DNA of 64,000 bases from Comamonadaceae bacterium (GTDB lineage Bacteria > Pseudomonadota > Gammaproteobacteria > Burkholderiales > Burkholderiaceae), in the NCBI GenBank assembly GCA_947374535.1, contig CANCCJ010000006.1, forward strand, positions 8,522-72,521, read 5' to 3'. Below are positions 44,144-53,105 of this stretch, piece by piece. A program made the position numbers and the translations under genes. The number at the start of each line of letters is the position of its first letter. Positions within the stretch are counted from its first letter, which is position 1. The notes under the pieces are model-generated. The model was not told where the DNA came from and made no database searches. It saw only the letters and a program-made list of their open reading frames with translations.

Positions 44144-45199
44144 TCAGAGGCGTTGCTCAGTGGCACCGTCAAAGACGTGGGCTTTGTGGGTGTCAAACTG
44201 TAGGTGCACCGTGTCGTTGGGTTGCACGTCGGTCCGCCCGTGCATGACCAAGATGAATTTTTGATCACCAATTTGCAGCAGCAATTCGGTTTCTGCACCC
44301 GTAGGTTCGACCACCACCACTTGTGCGGGGATGCCGCTATCGGACAGCACCAAATCGCCGGGGCGCACACCGTAATGCACGGCGGTGCCGTTAGCCACTG
44401 GGTGGGCCGTGGGAGGCATGGGCCATGAAACACCCAGTGCGGTGACTTGGTCGTTTTGTACCGTGCCTTTGAACACGTTCATGGCGGGGGAGCCAATGAA
44501 TTGCGCCACAAACAAATTGCCTGGCTTATCGAACAGCTCCAAGGGCGTGCCGATTTGCTCGACGATGCCATCGTGCATCACCACAATTCGGTCGGCCATG
44601 GTCATGGCTTCGATTTGATCGTGCGTGACATACACGGTGGTGGTCTTTAAGCGTTGGTGCAGCGCTTTGATTTCTGCGCGCATGGCGACGCGTAGTTTGG
44701 CGTCGAGGTTAGACAGCGGTTCATCAAATAAGAACACTTTGGGGTCACGCACAATGGCGCGGCCCATGGCCACACGCTGACGCTGACCGCCCGAGAGTTC
44801 ACGCGGGAAACGGTCGAGCAAGGCATCGAGGTTCAAGATCTGAGCGGCATGGGCCACGCGGTCTTCCGTCGTTTTGACATCGGCTTTGCGCAGACGCAAC
44901 GAGAACGCCATGTTCTCTCGCACCGTCATGTGTGGGTACAGTGCGTAACTTTGGAACACCATCGCGATGTCGCGGTCCTTGGACTCGAGATCGTTGATGA
45001 CGGTGTTGTCAATGCTGATCTCGCCGCCTGAAATTTCTTCCAATCCCGCCAGCATGCGCAGCAAGGTGGACTTGCCGCAGCCCGAGGGGCCGACCAACAC
45101 GACGAACTCACCATTGTGAATGTCGAATGTGATGCCGTGAATTACTTTGACCTTGTTGCCGTAGGTCTTTTGAACGTTGTTGAATGAAACGGATGCCAT
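44144..45199 (-). CDS. sugar ABC transporter ATP-binding protein (UgpC/MalK type)
   Basis: A 351-residue ATPase energising the importer of this cluster. It has Walker [11 protein letters not shown], signature [19 protein letters not shown], Walker [17 protein letters not shown], and a C-terminal TOBE-type regulatory domain ([23 protein letters not shown]). The TOBE domain is typical of CUT1-family (carbohydrate) transporters. It follows the second permease by 27 bp. Confidence 0.95.
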   Translation of the reverse strand: MASVSFNNVQKTYGNKVKVIHGITFDIHNGEFVVLVGPSGCGKSTLLRMLAGLEEISGGEISIDNTVINDLESKDRDIAMVFQSYALYPHMTVRENMAFSLRLRKADVKTTEDRVAHAAQILNLDALLDRFPRELSGGQRQRVAMGRAIVRDPKVFLFDEPLSNLDAKLRVAMRAEIKALHQRLKTTTVYVTHDQIEAMTMADRIVVMHDGIVEQIGTPLELFDKPGNLFVAQFIGSPAMNVFKGTVQNDQVTALGVSWPMPPTAHPVANGTAVHYGVRPGDLVLSDSGIPAQVVVVEPTGAETELLLQIGDQKFILVMHGRTDVQPNDTVHLQFDTHKAHVFDGATEQRL

Positions 45200-45226
45200 G
45201 GTTTGATTTCCAGTTGCGCAGAAAAA

Positions 45227-46069
45227 TTAGCTCTTCACAGCGCCGGCGGTGAGGCCCGACACCATGTAGCGTTTGAAGGTGTAGTAAATCGCTGCGGGTG
45301 GCAAGGCGTAGACCAAGCCAGTGGCCATTAACAGCTCCCAAGGTGAGTCGTCGGCTGATAAGAAGTTTCCTAAGGCCACGGACAAGGTCACGTTCTCGTC
45401 ACGTGACAGCAGCAAGAAGGCGTAGAGGTATTCGTTCCAAGCCAGCAGCAAGGCGTAGGTGCCGACGGCCACCAGCGAAGGCACCATCAACGGGATGTAG
45501 ACCATCCAAAAGAGTTGCAGTGGGGTCGCGCCGTCAATGCGGGCGGCTTCATCTAGCTCAAAGGGCAACTTGTCGCTGGCTTGCTTGAGCACCCAGATGC
45601 AATAGGGCGAGGCGATGGTGACCATGGCCAAGATCAGGGACCATTGGTTGTTCAGCAAACCATATAGCCCCATGGTTTTGTACATGGGCACAGCCAAGAA
45701 CGCCGCTGGGATGAAGTAGGTGAACAAGGCCAAGTTCATTACCGTGCGGCCGCCGCGGACCTTCAAGCGGCTGATGGCAAAGGCCGCGGTGGTCGCGATG
45801 GTCAAGGTCAAGGCACCCACGCTGAGGGCGATGATGAAGGAGTTGCCCAACTGCACCCAAAAATGGTCCAAATAGAAATGCTGTTTCTTGAACAAGATTT
45901 CAAAGTTTTGAAGTGTGGGGTGATCAGGCCAGAGATTGCCTTTGGTGGCTTGGTCTTTGGGTGAGATCGCAAACAACACCATGTGATAGACGGGGAACAA
46001 AGTCCAAATCAACAAGGGGATGCCGATCAACAGCAACTTGGCTTCGGTGGCTATTTTTTTCAAGCTCAT
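45227..46069 (-). CDS. carbohydrate ABC transporter permease (MalG type)
   Basis: Inner-membrane permease of 280 residues, starting at ATG 46069 (MSLKKIATEAKLLLIGIPLLIWTLFPVYHM). It has six predicted spans; the EAA loop is ELDEAARIDGATPLQLFWMVYIPLMVPSLVAV, which contacts the ATPase. The C-terminal LTAGAVKS is the usual CUT1 G-type end. It overlaps the first permease gene by 4 bp. Confidence 0.95.
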   Translation of the reverse strand: MSLKKIATEAKLLLIGIPLLIWTLFPVYHMVLFAISPKDQATKGNLWPDHPTLQNFEILFKKQHFYLDHFWVQLGNSFIIALSVGALTLTIATTAAFAISRLKVRGGRTVMNLALFTYFIPAAFLAVPMYKTMGLYGLLNNQWSLILAMVTIASPYCIWVLKQASDKLPFELDEAARIDGATPLQLFWMVYIPLMVPSLVAVGTYALLLAWNEYLYAFLLLSRDENVTLSVALGNFLSADDSPWELLMATGLVYALPPAAIYYTFKRYMVSGLTAGAVKS

Positions 46070-46929
46070 TTGGACAGCCTTTTCATCATGAAGTAAACCA
46101 AGGGCAGTACAAAGGGCAGGGCGACCACGATGGAAGCCATCGCTAAGTCCACTTGGTCGAGTCGCAAGTAGCGAATGCCCAGCGTAGCCAAGACATGGGT
46201 CATGTCTGCGGGGCCACCGCCGGTCAGCAGGTAGACGCTGTTGAAGTCGCCCAGTGTCCAAATCATGGACAAGATGGTGGAGGTCAAGTAGATCGACCGC
46301 ATGGAGGGCCAGGTGATGAACTTGAACTTTTGCCAGTTGGTTGCACCATCCACAGAGGCTGCTTCATATTGCTCGGTGGGGATGGACAAGCGAGCAGCCA
46401 CCAAAATCAGTGTCCAAAAGGGCAGCGATTTCCACACGTGCATGAGCATGGCCAAGCTCAAGGCCAAGGTCGGGTCATTGAGCCAGTTGGGACCATCCAA
46501 GCCGGTCCAGCGGAAGATGGCGCTGTTGATGATGCCCCACTCTGGGTTGAGCATGAATCGCACCGACAAGATGGTGGGAATAGATGGCACGGCCCAAGGC
46601 AAGATGAAGATGGCCGAGACGATCTTGATCCACCAACGCTCCGTCACAAAGAACCCCGACAGCGCCAAGGCCACGATCATCTTGAGGTTGATGGCCACCA
46701 CCAAAAACACCAAGGTGTTGATGGCGCTGCGAAAGAAAATCGGGTCGTTGAACAAATCCACATAACTTTGCGGATGGCGTGCCAGCCACAGTCCGTAACC
46801 CACGGGGTAGAGGACAAAGACGACAAAGATCAAGAGGTAAGGCACCACCAGCATGCGACCCCAATACTCCCACGCGGTTAAGCGCAGAGCGGGCGGCACG
46901 GGCGGCAAGTGAGCAACTTGGGTGGTCAT
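46066..46929 (-). CDS. carbohydrate ABC transporter permease (MalF type)
   Basis: Inner-membrane permease of about 287 residues; ATG 46929 is preferred, though a TTG two codons upstream exists. Six spans are predicted, beginning at MLVVPYLLIFVVFVLYPVGYGLWLA. The EAA loop is EAASVDGATNWQKFKFITWPSMRSIYLTS. The first gene after the solute-binding protein, it is separated from it by 106 bp containing two stem-loops. Confidence 0.95.
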   Translation of the reverse strand: MTTQVAHLPPVPPALRLTAWEYWGRMLVVPYLLIFVVFVLYPVGYGLWLARHPQSYVDLFNDPIFFRSAINTLVFLVVAINLKMIVALALSGFFVTERWWIKIVSAIFILPWAVPSIPTILSVRFMLNPEWGIINSAIFRWTGLDGPNWLNDPTLALSLAMLMHVWKSLPFWTLILVAARLSIPTEQYEAASVDGATNWQKFKFITWPSMRSIYLTSTILSMIWTLGDFNSVYLLTGGGPADMTHVLATLGIRYLRLDQVDLAMASIVVALPFVLPLVYFMMKRLSK

Positions 46930-46950
46930 AGACAACAGTAGCCTCTGAGT

Positions 46951-47026
46951 TGACGCCCCACTAGGGCGTCATCTCGTTTCAAAAAAGGGGGTGACAACCG
47001 GACCTAGGCGACAAACCCAGGCCGGT
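46951..47026 (-). other. tandem stem-loops between binding-protein and permease genes
   Basis: One hairpin has perfect arms TGACGCCC and GGGCGTCA with a 5-base loop (46951-46971). A second, upstream on the transcribed strand, pairs ACCGGCCTGGG with CCTAGGTCCGGT with one bulge and one G-T pair (46997-47026), and a run of six T follows ten bases later. Such elements after a binding-protein gene often stabilise its mRNA or partly terminate, so the binding protein is made in excess. That role is inferred. Confidence 0.6.
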
Positions 47027-47035
47027 GTGCGGTCA

Positions 47036-48421
47036 TTAGTTGCCGGCGACTTCTTTGATGCGGGCGATCATCTCGTCCACAGCTTTTTCAGTCGGCACTT
47101 TCTCATTGAGGATGCGGTTCATCGCCTTGGCCCACACGTTCTCGTTGTTGAGCACGGTGAACTTGTAGTTCTTGGTGAACTCAAATGGAACCGTGCCAGC
47201 CATGTACTGGTTGTAGACCACCAAACGGTGGGGGTCTGTTTTCCAGAAGGGGCTTTGTTGAGCCGCTTTGGTCACGGGGAACCAGCGGCCCAATGAGCCT
47301 TCCACGTATGGCGTCAAGTTGACGTCTTCGAGCAAGAAGGCGACAAATTTTTTCGCCGCTTCTTTGTGTTTGGCCTCTTTGAAGACCACGCCTGTCTTCA
47401 CCGCGCTGCGGTAGACCATCTTGGTGCCATCGGGCTTCGTTGGAAACGCGGAGGTGGCAATGAGCTCGGTGTAGTTTTTCTTGGCTTCATCGCGCTGGGG
47501 TTGCGTGAGGGCCGTGTTGTTCATGTCGTCAAGCCACTTGGCGGCGATAGAAATGGTGGCGTTGTGGGTGAGCACAATGGTTTTGTTGTGGAAGGCGACG
47601 TTGTTGTCCGGGTCTTTCCAGCTGGTGGACGAGGGAGGTGTGCAGCCCTTGGTGTACACGGCGGTGTAGTCGTTCATGGCGTTGATCAGGCCTTGGCGCA
47701 CGGCCGGGTCATCGACCAACAACTTGCCGGAGTCATTGACCAATTTCACGTTATAGGCGTCCATGAACGTCAAGAACGAGAAGAAGGAGTCACTGGAGTC
47801 CACGCCCATGGGGAAGCCTGTACCAAAGGCACGCTTGCCCGTTTTTTGGCGATAACCGGTTTGTACTTTGGAGCACCAAAAGTCCCAGTAGCCCTTCCAG
47901 TCGGTGGGGATGTCTTTGGCCGAGTAACCCGCGTCAGCCAGCATGTCTTTCCAGTACTGGATGTGCATGGTTTGTTGCTTGATGGGAAACGCGTAGTAAG
48001 CACGGCTCTTGGTTTGGTTGTCGTACAAGAAGGTGGTGGATAACGCGGCGGGTTCAAAGTTGTTGCGAACTTTGTCGATCACTTTGCTGATGTCTTCGAG
48101 TTTGTCGTCGTAAGCCCACTTGGCGGTGACTTGAAAGTCATACACATCGGCATATGCCACATCGGGCGGGTTGCCAGAATCTAGAGCGGCGACTGTTTTG
48201 GGAATCATGTCTTGAATCGGGTACTGCGACAACTCGATCTTGATGCCCTTGTTTTTTTCCTCGAACTTTTTGATGGCCACGAACAGTGCATCGTCTTCAG
48301 CTTTGTAATAGCCTTTGACCCACCAGATCGTCAACTTTTCTTGCTCCGCCATGGCGGGCCCCACGGCTGTCACCAAGCCTGCGGCGACCAATGCGCCTGT
48401 TAGCCAAGTTTTCAATTTCAT
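47036..48421 (-). CDS. extracellular solute-binding protein of sugar ABC transporter
   Basis: Periplasmic substrate receptor of 461 residues. A signal peptide ends at about AMAEQ (residue 25). The mature protein starts with KLTIWWVKGYYKAEDDALFVAIKKFEEKNKGIKIEL, the typical N-terminal fold of cluster 1 sugar-binding proteins, followed by ALDSGNPPDVAYADVYDF. The ligand is not deducible from sequence; context suggests a sugar, polyol or sugar acid feeding the dehydrogenases of the operon. A GGAGA ribosome site precedes the ATG, and a likely operator overlaps its promoter. Confidence 0.93.
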   Translation of the reverse strand: MKLKTWLTGALVAAGLVTAVGPAMAEQEKLTIWWVKGYYKAEDDALFVAIKKFEEKNKGIKIELSQYPIQDMIPKTVAALDSGNPPDVAYADVYDFQVTAKWAYDDKLEDISKVIDKVRNNFEPAALSTTFLYDNQTKSRAYYAFPIKQQTMHIQYWKDMLADAGYSAKDIPTDWKGYWDFWCSKVQTGYRQKTGKRAFGTGFPMGVDSSDSFFSFLTFMDAYNVKLVNDSGKLLVDDPAVRQGLINAMNDYTAVYTKGCTPPSSTSWKDPDNNVAFHNKTIVLTHNATISIAAKWLDDMNNTALTQPQRDEAKKNYTELIATSAFPTKPDGTKMVYRSAVKTGVVFKEAKHKEAAKKFVAFLLEDVNLTPYVEGSLGRWFPVTKAAQQSPFWKTDPHRLVVYNQYMAGTVPFEFTKNYKFTVLNNENVWAKAMNRILNEKVPTEKAVDEMIARIKEVAGN

Positions 48422-48466
48422 CGTTTGTCTCCTGAGTTTTAGGATAAGGTTTTGTGACCTTGGTGC

Positions 48467-48482
48467 TATCGTATGATGATTG
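48467..48482 (-). promoter_or_regulatory. candidate operator upstream of ABC-transporter operon
   Basis: On the transcribed strand the site reads CAATCATCATACGATA, which matches 14 of 16 bases of CAATCGTCATACCATA at 49511-49526. A possible -10 (TACGAT) lies inside it. Its position 46 bp before the ATG of the binding protein and its match to the divergent promoter suggest one regulator for both arms, most simply the FadR-type protein of the operon. Confidence 0.5.
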
Positions 48483-48490
48483 AGATCCTG

Positions 48491-48516
48491 AAAAATGCGG
48501 AGTTACCCGCATTTTT
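48491..48516 (-). terminator. terminator after the hydroxyacid dehydrogenase gene
   Basis: Perfect 10-bp arms AAAAATGCGG and CCGCATTTTT with a 6-base loop, placed 3 bases after the dehydrogenase stop on the leftward strand and followed by T-runs in either direction. It separates the dehydrogenase transcript from the transporter operon, which therefore needs its own promoter. Confidence 0.85.
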
Positions 48517-48519
48517 GGG

Positions 48520-49476
48520 TTAACCCTTGACAGCGCATTCGGGCACTGGTGTGTGCACAGATTGACCGTCGAAATGCGACTTCATGTTGTTGAAAGCCAA
48601 GTCAGCCATGGCTTGGCGGGTTTGTGTGGTGGCGCTGCCAATGTGCGGCGCGAGCACCACATGCGGGAAAGCCCTGAGCGCTTCGGGTACATGGGGCTCA
48701 CTCTCGAAGACGTCTAGGCCAGCGCCACCAATCACACCGTTTTGCAAAGCATCTATCAGCGCCACTTCATCGACCACTGAGCCGCGTGCCACGTTCACCA
48801 AAATACCTTTGGTGCCCAAGGCTTTCAGCACATCTGCGTTGATGAGTTTGCGTGTGCCTGCGCCGCCAGGGGTGATGACCACCAAATAATCGCTGACAGC
48901 TGCGAGGGCTGTGGGCGACACCACGTACTTAAAAGGCAAGTCGGTCTTGGGGCTGCGTGCGGTGTAGGTCACCGACATGTTGAAGGCCAAGGCGCGTTGC
49001 GCAATGGCTTGTCCAATGCGACCCATGCCCACGATGCCGAGGCGTGCGCCCGACACTTTGCGCGCCAAGGGCATGGGGCCTGTGGGCCATTTGCCTTCTT
49101 TGACATAGCGGTCGGCGGCTGGCAATTGGCGTGCTGCCGCGAGCATCAAACCGATGGCCAGATCTGCCACGTCGTCATTCAATACGTTGGGGGTGTGCGT
49201 CACCATCACGCCGTGTGCTTTGGCTGCGGCTACGTCAACGCCGTCGTAACCCACGCCAAAGACAGAGATGATTTCGAGCTTGGGCAATTGTGCAATCAGC
49301 GAAGCAGGAACCTTCGATTCACCGCTGGCGGCGATGGCGCGAATGTGTGGCGCAATCTTGGCGAAAGCAGCGGGGTCGGATTCATGCAAGCGGTCATGCA
49401 GCGTGAACGCGGCGCGCAATTGCGGCTCAAGCAGGGGAGAGAGTTTGGTCACGGACAAGACATCAATTTGAGACAA
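48520..49476 (-). CDS. D-2-hydroxyacid dehydrogenase (GhrB/2-ketogluconate reductase-like)
   Basis: NAD(P)-dependent dehydrogenase of 318 residues in the D-isomer family. The cofactor loop is GIVGMGRIGQAIAQRAL. The catalytic Arg is in NVARGSVVDE, Glu in DVFESEPHVPEAL and His in LAPHIGSATTQTR. This group reduces glyoxylate, hydroxypyruvate or 2-ketogluconate; in a gluconate-idonate cluster, 2-ketogluconate to gluconate is an attractive but unproven role. It is transcribed alone from the divergent promoter region, with a terminator at its end. Confidence 0.9.
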   Translation of the reverse strand: MSQIDVLSVTKLSPLLEPQLRAAFTLHDRLHESDPAAFAKIAPHIRAIAASGESKVPASLIAQLPKLEIISVFGVGYDGVDVAAAKAHGVMVTHTPNVLNDDVADLAIGLMLAAARQLPAADRYVKEGKWPTGPMPLARKVSGARLGIVGMGRIGQAIAQRALAFNMSVTYTARSPKTDLPFKYVVSPTALAAVSDYLVVITPGGAGTRKLINADVLKALGTKGILVNVARGSVVDEVALIDALQNGVIGGAGLDVFESEPHVPEALRAFPHVVLAPHIGSATTQTRQAMADLAFNNMKSHFDGQSVHTPVPECAVKG

Positions 49477-49502
49477 GGTGGGCTCCTAGGGCTTTCACGG
49501 GG

Positions 49503-49530
49503 TTGGATTGCAATCGTCATACCATAATAT
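49503..49530 (+). promoter_or_regulatory. candidate promoter and operator of the aldonate dehydratase arm
   Basis: TTGGAT and TAATAT with a 16-bp spacer form a plausible sigma-70 promoter 55 bp before the dehydratase ATG. CAATCGTCATACCATA (49511-49526) overlaps spacer and -10 and matches 14 of 16 bases of the site upstream of the transporter operon. A protein bound there would block polymerase, so repression lifted by a sugar acid is the simplest model. Confidence 0.5.
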
Positions 49531-49584
49531 GCTCGGGTGCCCTGCATCTGGATGCGGGGAAACCAGTAAACCAGTGAGACACCG

Positions 49585-51321
49585 ATGACCGACCAGCCCA
49601 AAAAACGCCCCGAAGATTTACGTAGCCAACAATGGTTCGGTCGGCAAGACCGTGACGGCTTTGCTTACCGCAGCTGGGTCAAGGGCAAAGGCGTGCCCCA
49701 CGACCAGTTTGATGGTCGCCCTGTGATTGGCATTTGCAACACCTTTAGCGAACTCACGCCTTGCAACTCGCATTTCCGCACGCTTGCTGAGCAAGTGAAG
49801 ATTGGTGTGTACGAAGCGGGTGGTTTTCCGTTGGAGTTTCCTGTCATGTCGCTGGGCGAAACCATGTTGCGTCCTACGGCCATGCTGTACCGCAACCTCG
49901 CCTCCATGGATGTGGAAGAGAGCATTCGCGGCAACCCGATTGATGGCGTTGTGTTGTTGATGGGCTGTGACAAAACGACCCCCAGTTTGCTGATGGGCGC
50001 CTCCAGTGCCAACTTGCCCACCATTGGCGTGAGCGGTGGCCCGATGTTGAATGGCAAATGGCGCGGTCAAGAGTTGGGCTCAGGCACAGGCGTGTGGAGC
50101 ATGAGTGAGCAAGTGCGAGCTGGCACCTTGAAGCTGCAAGATTTCTTTGAGGCCGAAAGTTGCATGCACCGCAGCCACGGCCACTGCATGACCATGGGTA
50201 CGGCCAGCACCATGGCCAGCATGGTCGAGGCTTTAGGCATCGGTTTGCCCGGCAACGCCGCCTATCCTGCTGTGGATGGCCGTCGCAATGTGCTGGCACG
50301 CGACGCGGGTCGACGCATTGTGCAGATGGTGAAAGACGACATCAAGATTTCACAAATCTTGACCCGTGAGGCCTTCGAAAATGCCATTCGCACCCTGGCT
50401 GCGATTGGTGGCAGTACAAACGCGGTGATTCATTTGGTTGCGATCGCAGGCCGCTTGGGGGTGCCTTTGAGCATCGACGACTTTGACCGTTTGGCCAGTG
50501 AGTTGCCCTGCTTGGTGAACTTGCAACCGTCGGGTCAGTACTTGATGGAAGACTTCTGCTACGCCGGCGGCTTGCCCGTGGTGATGAAAGAAATCGCTCA
50601 CCTGCTGCACACCGAGATCATCACCGCCAACGGCAAGACCGTCGGCCAGAACGTGTCGGATGCTCAAAACTACAACACGGAAGTCATCAAGCCGTTTGAT
50701 CAACCGTTCAAAGAGAAGGCCGGCATTGCCATCTTGCGTGGCAACTTGGCACCTCGCGGTGCGGTGATCAAACCCAGCGCGGCCACCCCCGAGTTGATGA
50801 CGCACACCGGGCGCGCGGTGGTGTTCGAAGACAGCAACGACTTCCATGCCCGCATCGACGATGAGAACTTGGATGTGGACGAAACCTGCATCTTGGTGTT
50901 GAAGAACTGCGGCCCCAAAGGCTACCCTGGCATGGCCGAAGTGGGCAATATGCCTTTGCCTCCCAAGGTTTTGCGCAAGGGCATCACTGACATGGTGCGC
51001 ATCAGCGACGCCCGCATGAGCGGCACGGCTTATGGCACGGTGGTGTTGCACACCGCCCCTGAGGCCGCAGCTGGTGGCACCTTGGCCTTGGTGCAAAACG
51101 GCGACTTGATCACGTTGGACGTGCCTAAGCGCAGCCTGCATTTGCATGTGGATGACGCCGAGTTGGCCAAGCGCCGCGCAGCTTGGACACCACCTGGCCC
51201 AGCGATGGAAAGCGGCTATTGGAAGCTCTACATTGACCATGTGTTGCAAGCAGACGAAGGCGCTGACCTAGACTTCTTGCGTGGCATGCGTGGATCAGCT
51301 GTGCCCAAAGACAACCATTAA
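49585..51321 (+). CDS. IlvD/Edd family aldonate dehydratase, L-arabinonate dehydratase-like
   Basis: Fe-S and Mg-dependent dehydratase turning aldonates into 2-keto-3-deoxy acids. The 578-residue protein begins RPEDLRSQQWFGRQDRDGFAYRSW, typical of the L-arabinonate/D-xylonate/D-fuconate subgroup rather than of IlvD or Edd. Likely cluster cysteines are Cys60 (ELTPCN), Cys128 (GCDKTTPS) and Cys201 (HGHCMTMG), with Lys130 as the carbamylated Mg ligand and Ser479 (RMSGTAYGT) as base; these match, within one residue, the positions I recall for Rhizobium L-arabinonate dehydratase. The exact sugar acid is unknown. First gene of the rightward arm. Confidence 0.9.
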   Translation: MTDQPKKRPEDLRSQQWFGRQDRDGFAYRSWVKGKGVPHDQFDGRPVIGICNTFSELTPCNSHFRTLAEQVKIGVYEAGGFPLEFPVMSLGETMLRPTAMLYRNLASMDVEESIRGNPIDGVVLLMGCDKTTPSLLMGASSANLPTIGVSGGPMLNGKWRGQELGSGTGVWSMSEQVRAGTLKLQDFFEAESCMHRSHGHCMTMGTASTMASMVEALGIGLPGNAAYPAVDGRRNVLARDAGRRIVQMVKDDIKISQILTREAFENAIRTLAAIGGSTNAVIHLVAIAGRLGVPLSIDDFDRLASELPCLVNLQPSGQYLMEDFCYAGGLPVVMKEIAHLLHTEIITANGKTVGQNVSDAQNYNTEVIKPFDQPFKEKAGIAILRGNLAPRGAVIKPSAATPELMTHTGRAVVFEDSNDFHARIDDENLDVDETCILVLKNCGPKGYPGMAEVGNMPLPPKVLRKGITDMVRISDARMSGTAYGTVVLHTAPEAAAGGTLALVQNGDLITLDVPKRSLHLHVDDAELAKRRAAWTPPGPAMESGYWKLYIDHVLQADEGADLDFLRGMRGSAVPKDNH

Positions 51322-51348
51322 TTCCCAGACTTCAAGAGGACCATCGAG

Positions 51349-52098
51349 ATGACAAAAGTAGCAGTCGTGACGGGCGCAAGCTCAGGCATTGGCAAGGCAT
51401 GCGCCTTGGCCTTGCTCAAGGCCGGATGGCAGGTGGCATTGGTGGGGCGTCGCGCAGACGCGCTCAATGCCGCCATTGCACAAGCCGGTGCCGACGGTGG
51501 CAACGCCTTGGCCGTGCCTACCGATGTGAGCAAAGACGAAGACGTGGCGCAACTCTTTAAAACCGTGGTTGCGAAGTTTGGCCGTGTTGATTTGTTGTTC
51601 AACAATGCTGGTATTTCCCTGCCCTACACCCTGCCCGGAGACATGGCGGCAGACACATGGCGTCAAGCCGTGGACGTCAACTTGAACGGCGCGTTTTATT
51701 GCCTCTCCCACGCGTTCAAGCAAATGCAGACGCAGTCGCCACAAGGTGGGCGGATCATCAACAACGGATCTATCTCCGCACACGCGCCCCGCCCTGGCTC
51801 GATTGCTTACACGGCCACCAAACACGCCATCAGCGGCTTGACACGTGCCGCCAATTTGGACGGTCGCGGTATGAACATTGCGGTCGGTCAAATTGACATT
51901 GGCAACGTGGCCAGCGACATGACGATCAAGATGGCCAATGGCGTGCACCAAGCCGATGGCAGCATCAAGCCTGAAGCCCGCATGGACATGAGCTCTGTGG
52001 TCGACACCTTCATGACCATGGCCAGCTTGCCGCTGTCGTCCAATATTTTGTTCGTCACGGTGATGGCGAACCAGATGCCCTTCGTCGGTCGCGGCTAA
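51349..52098 (+). CDS. SDR family oxidoreductase of aldonate arm
   Basis: A 249-residue NAD(P)-dependent dehydrogenase: AVVTGASSGIGKACALALL cofactor motif, NNAGISLPY, NGSISAHAPRPGSIAYTATKHAISGLTRAA with catalytic Ser, Tyr and Lys. It starts 27 bp after the dehydratase with GAGG upstream. A sugar dehydrogenase making the lactone or acid for the dehydratase would be logical, but the substrate cannot be deduced. The C-terminus (NILFVTVMANQMPFVGRG) differs from FabG-type ends. Confidence 0.9.
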   Translation: MTKVAVVTGASSGIGKACALALLKAGWQVALVGRRADALNAAIAQAGADGGNALAVPTDVSKDEDVAQLFKTVVAKFGRVDLLFNNAGISLPYTLPGDMAADTWRQAVDVNLNGAFYCLSHAFKQMQTQSPQGGRIINNGSISAHAPRPGSIAYTATKHAISGLTRAANLDGRGMNIAVGQIDIGNVASDMTIKMANGVHQADGSIKPEARMDMSSVVDTFMTMASLPLSSNILFVTVMANQMPFVGRG

Positions 52099-52118
52099 AA
52101 GGCCTATCAATTTAGCCG

Positions 52119-53069
52119 ATGCAACACGCCGCACCTCTTGATGTGGTGACGCTGGGCGAGGCCTTGGTCTTGTGGGCCGCCGAGCAAACGGGGCCGCTCA
52201 CTGAGGTGCAAAGCTTCAGCCAGCACACCGCAGGCGCTGAAACCAATGTGGCTGTGGGGTTGGCGCGACTGGGCTTGCGCGTCGGCTGGGTCAGCCGTTT
52301 GGGTGACGATGCCAATGGCGCTTATTTACGTCAGGCTTTTGAGTATGAAGGCATCGATTGTTCGCACGTTGCGACCGTGCACGGGGGACTCACCGCATCG
52401 ATGCGCAAGGGCCGTGTCGACGACGGTACAGACCCACCTATTGCGTATCAGCGCGCGCACTCGGCGGCCAGTCAACTTGGGCCTGAGCATTTGGACTTGC
52501 CATGGCTTGCTGGTGCGCGTCATTTGCATGTGACCGGCATTTTCCCCGCGCTGTCGCCCACCACGATGGCTGCCACGCAGGCAGCGATGCGACACATGCG
52601 GGCAAACCACAAAACCATTAGTTTCGACCCCAATGTGCGTCTTGCTTTGTGGCCCGATCGAGCGGTGATGCGCGACACCCTCAACGCGTTGGCCGCACAG
52701 GCTGATTGGGTGTTGCCGGGTCTTGACGAGGGTCGTTTGCTCACAGCCTGCGAGAGCCCACAAGACATCGCGCGTTTTTACCGTGATGCAGGTGCCACAC
52801 AGGTGGTGGTCAAACTGGGCGCCCAAGGCGCGTATGTCGATGGTCCAGCGGGCTGTGCGTTTGTGCCCGCGTTCCCAGTGGCACAGGTGGTGGACACCGT
52901 GGGCGCGGGGGATGCTTTTGCAGTGGGCGTGATCAGCGCATTGCTGGAAGGCGCACCGCTAGAAAAAGCAGCCTGTCGTGGCGCATGGATGGGCGCGCGC
53001 GTGGTTCAGGTGCGGGGCGATTGCGAGGGCTTGCCAACCCGCGCTGAAATGAGCGCGGCAGGCATGTGA
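52119..53069 (+). CDS. PfkB family sugar kinase, 2-keto-3-deoxygluconate kinase-like
   Basis: A 316-residue PfkB (ribokinase) family kinase. TLGEALVLWAAEQTGPL, GAETNVAVGLARLGLRVGWVSRLGDD and the anion-hole motif VDTVGAGDAFAVGVI (catalytic Asp) are intact. FDPNVRLALWPD resembles the FDxNxRxxLW stretch of 2-keto-3-deoxygluconate kinases, which make KDPG for the Entner-Doudoroff aldolase. Lying after an aldonate dehydratase, this is the expected next step. No KDPG aldolase gene is in the window. Confidence 0.88.
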   Translation: MQHAAPLDVVTLGEALVLWAAEQTGPLTEVQSFSQHTAGAETNVAVGLARLGLRVGWVSRLGDDANGAYLRQAFEYEGIDCSHVATVHGGLTASMRKGRVDDGTDPPIAYQRAHSAASQLGPEHLDLPWLAGARHLHVTGIFPALSPTTMAATQAAMRHMRANHKTISFDPNVRLALWPDRAVMRDTLNALAAQADWVLPGLDEGRLLTACESPQDIARFYRDAGATQVVVKLGAQGAYVDGPAGCAFVPAFPVAQVVDTVGAGDAFAVGVISALLEGAPLEKAACRGAWMGARVVQVRGDCEGLPTRAEMSAAGM

Positions 53070-53105
53070 CGATCAACGGTTGAACAATACAAACAGGAGA
53101 CAGAC

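Noticed and set aside
51382..52134. 250-codon minus-strand frame antisense to the SDR gene
   Set aside because: The + strand frame carries all SDR motifs; the antisense frame does not resemble any family.
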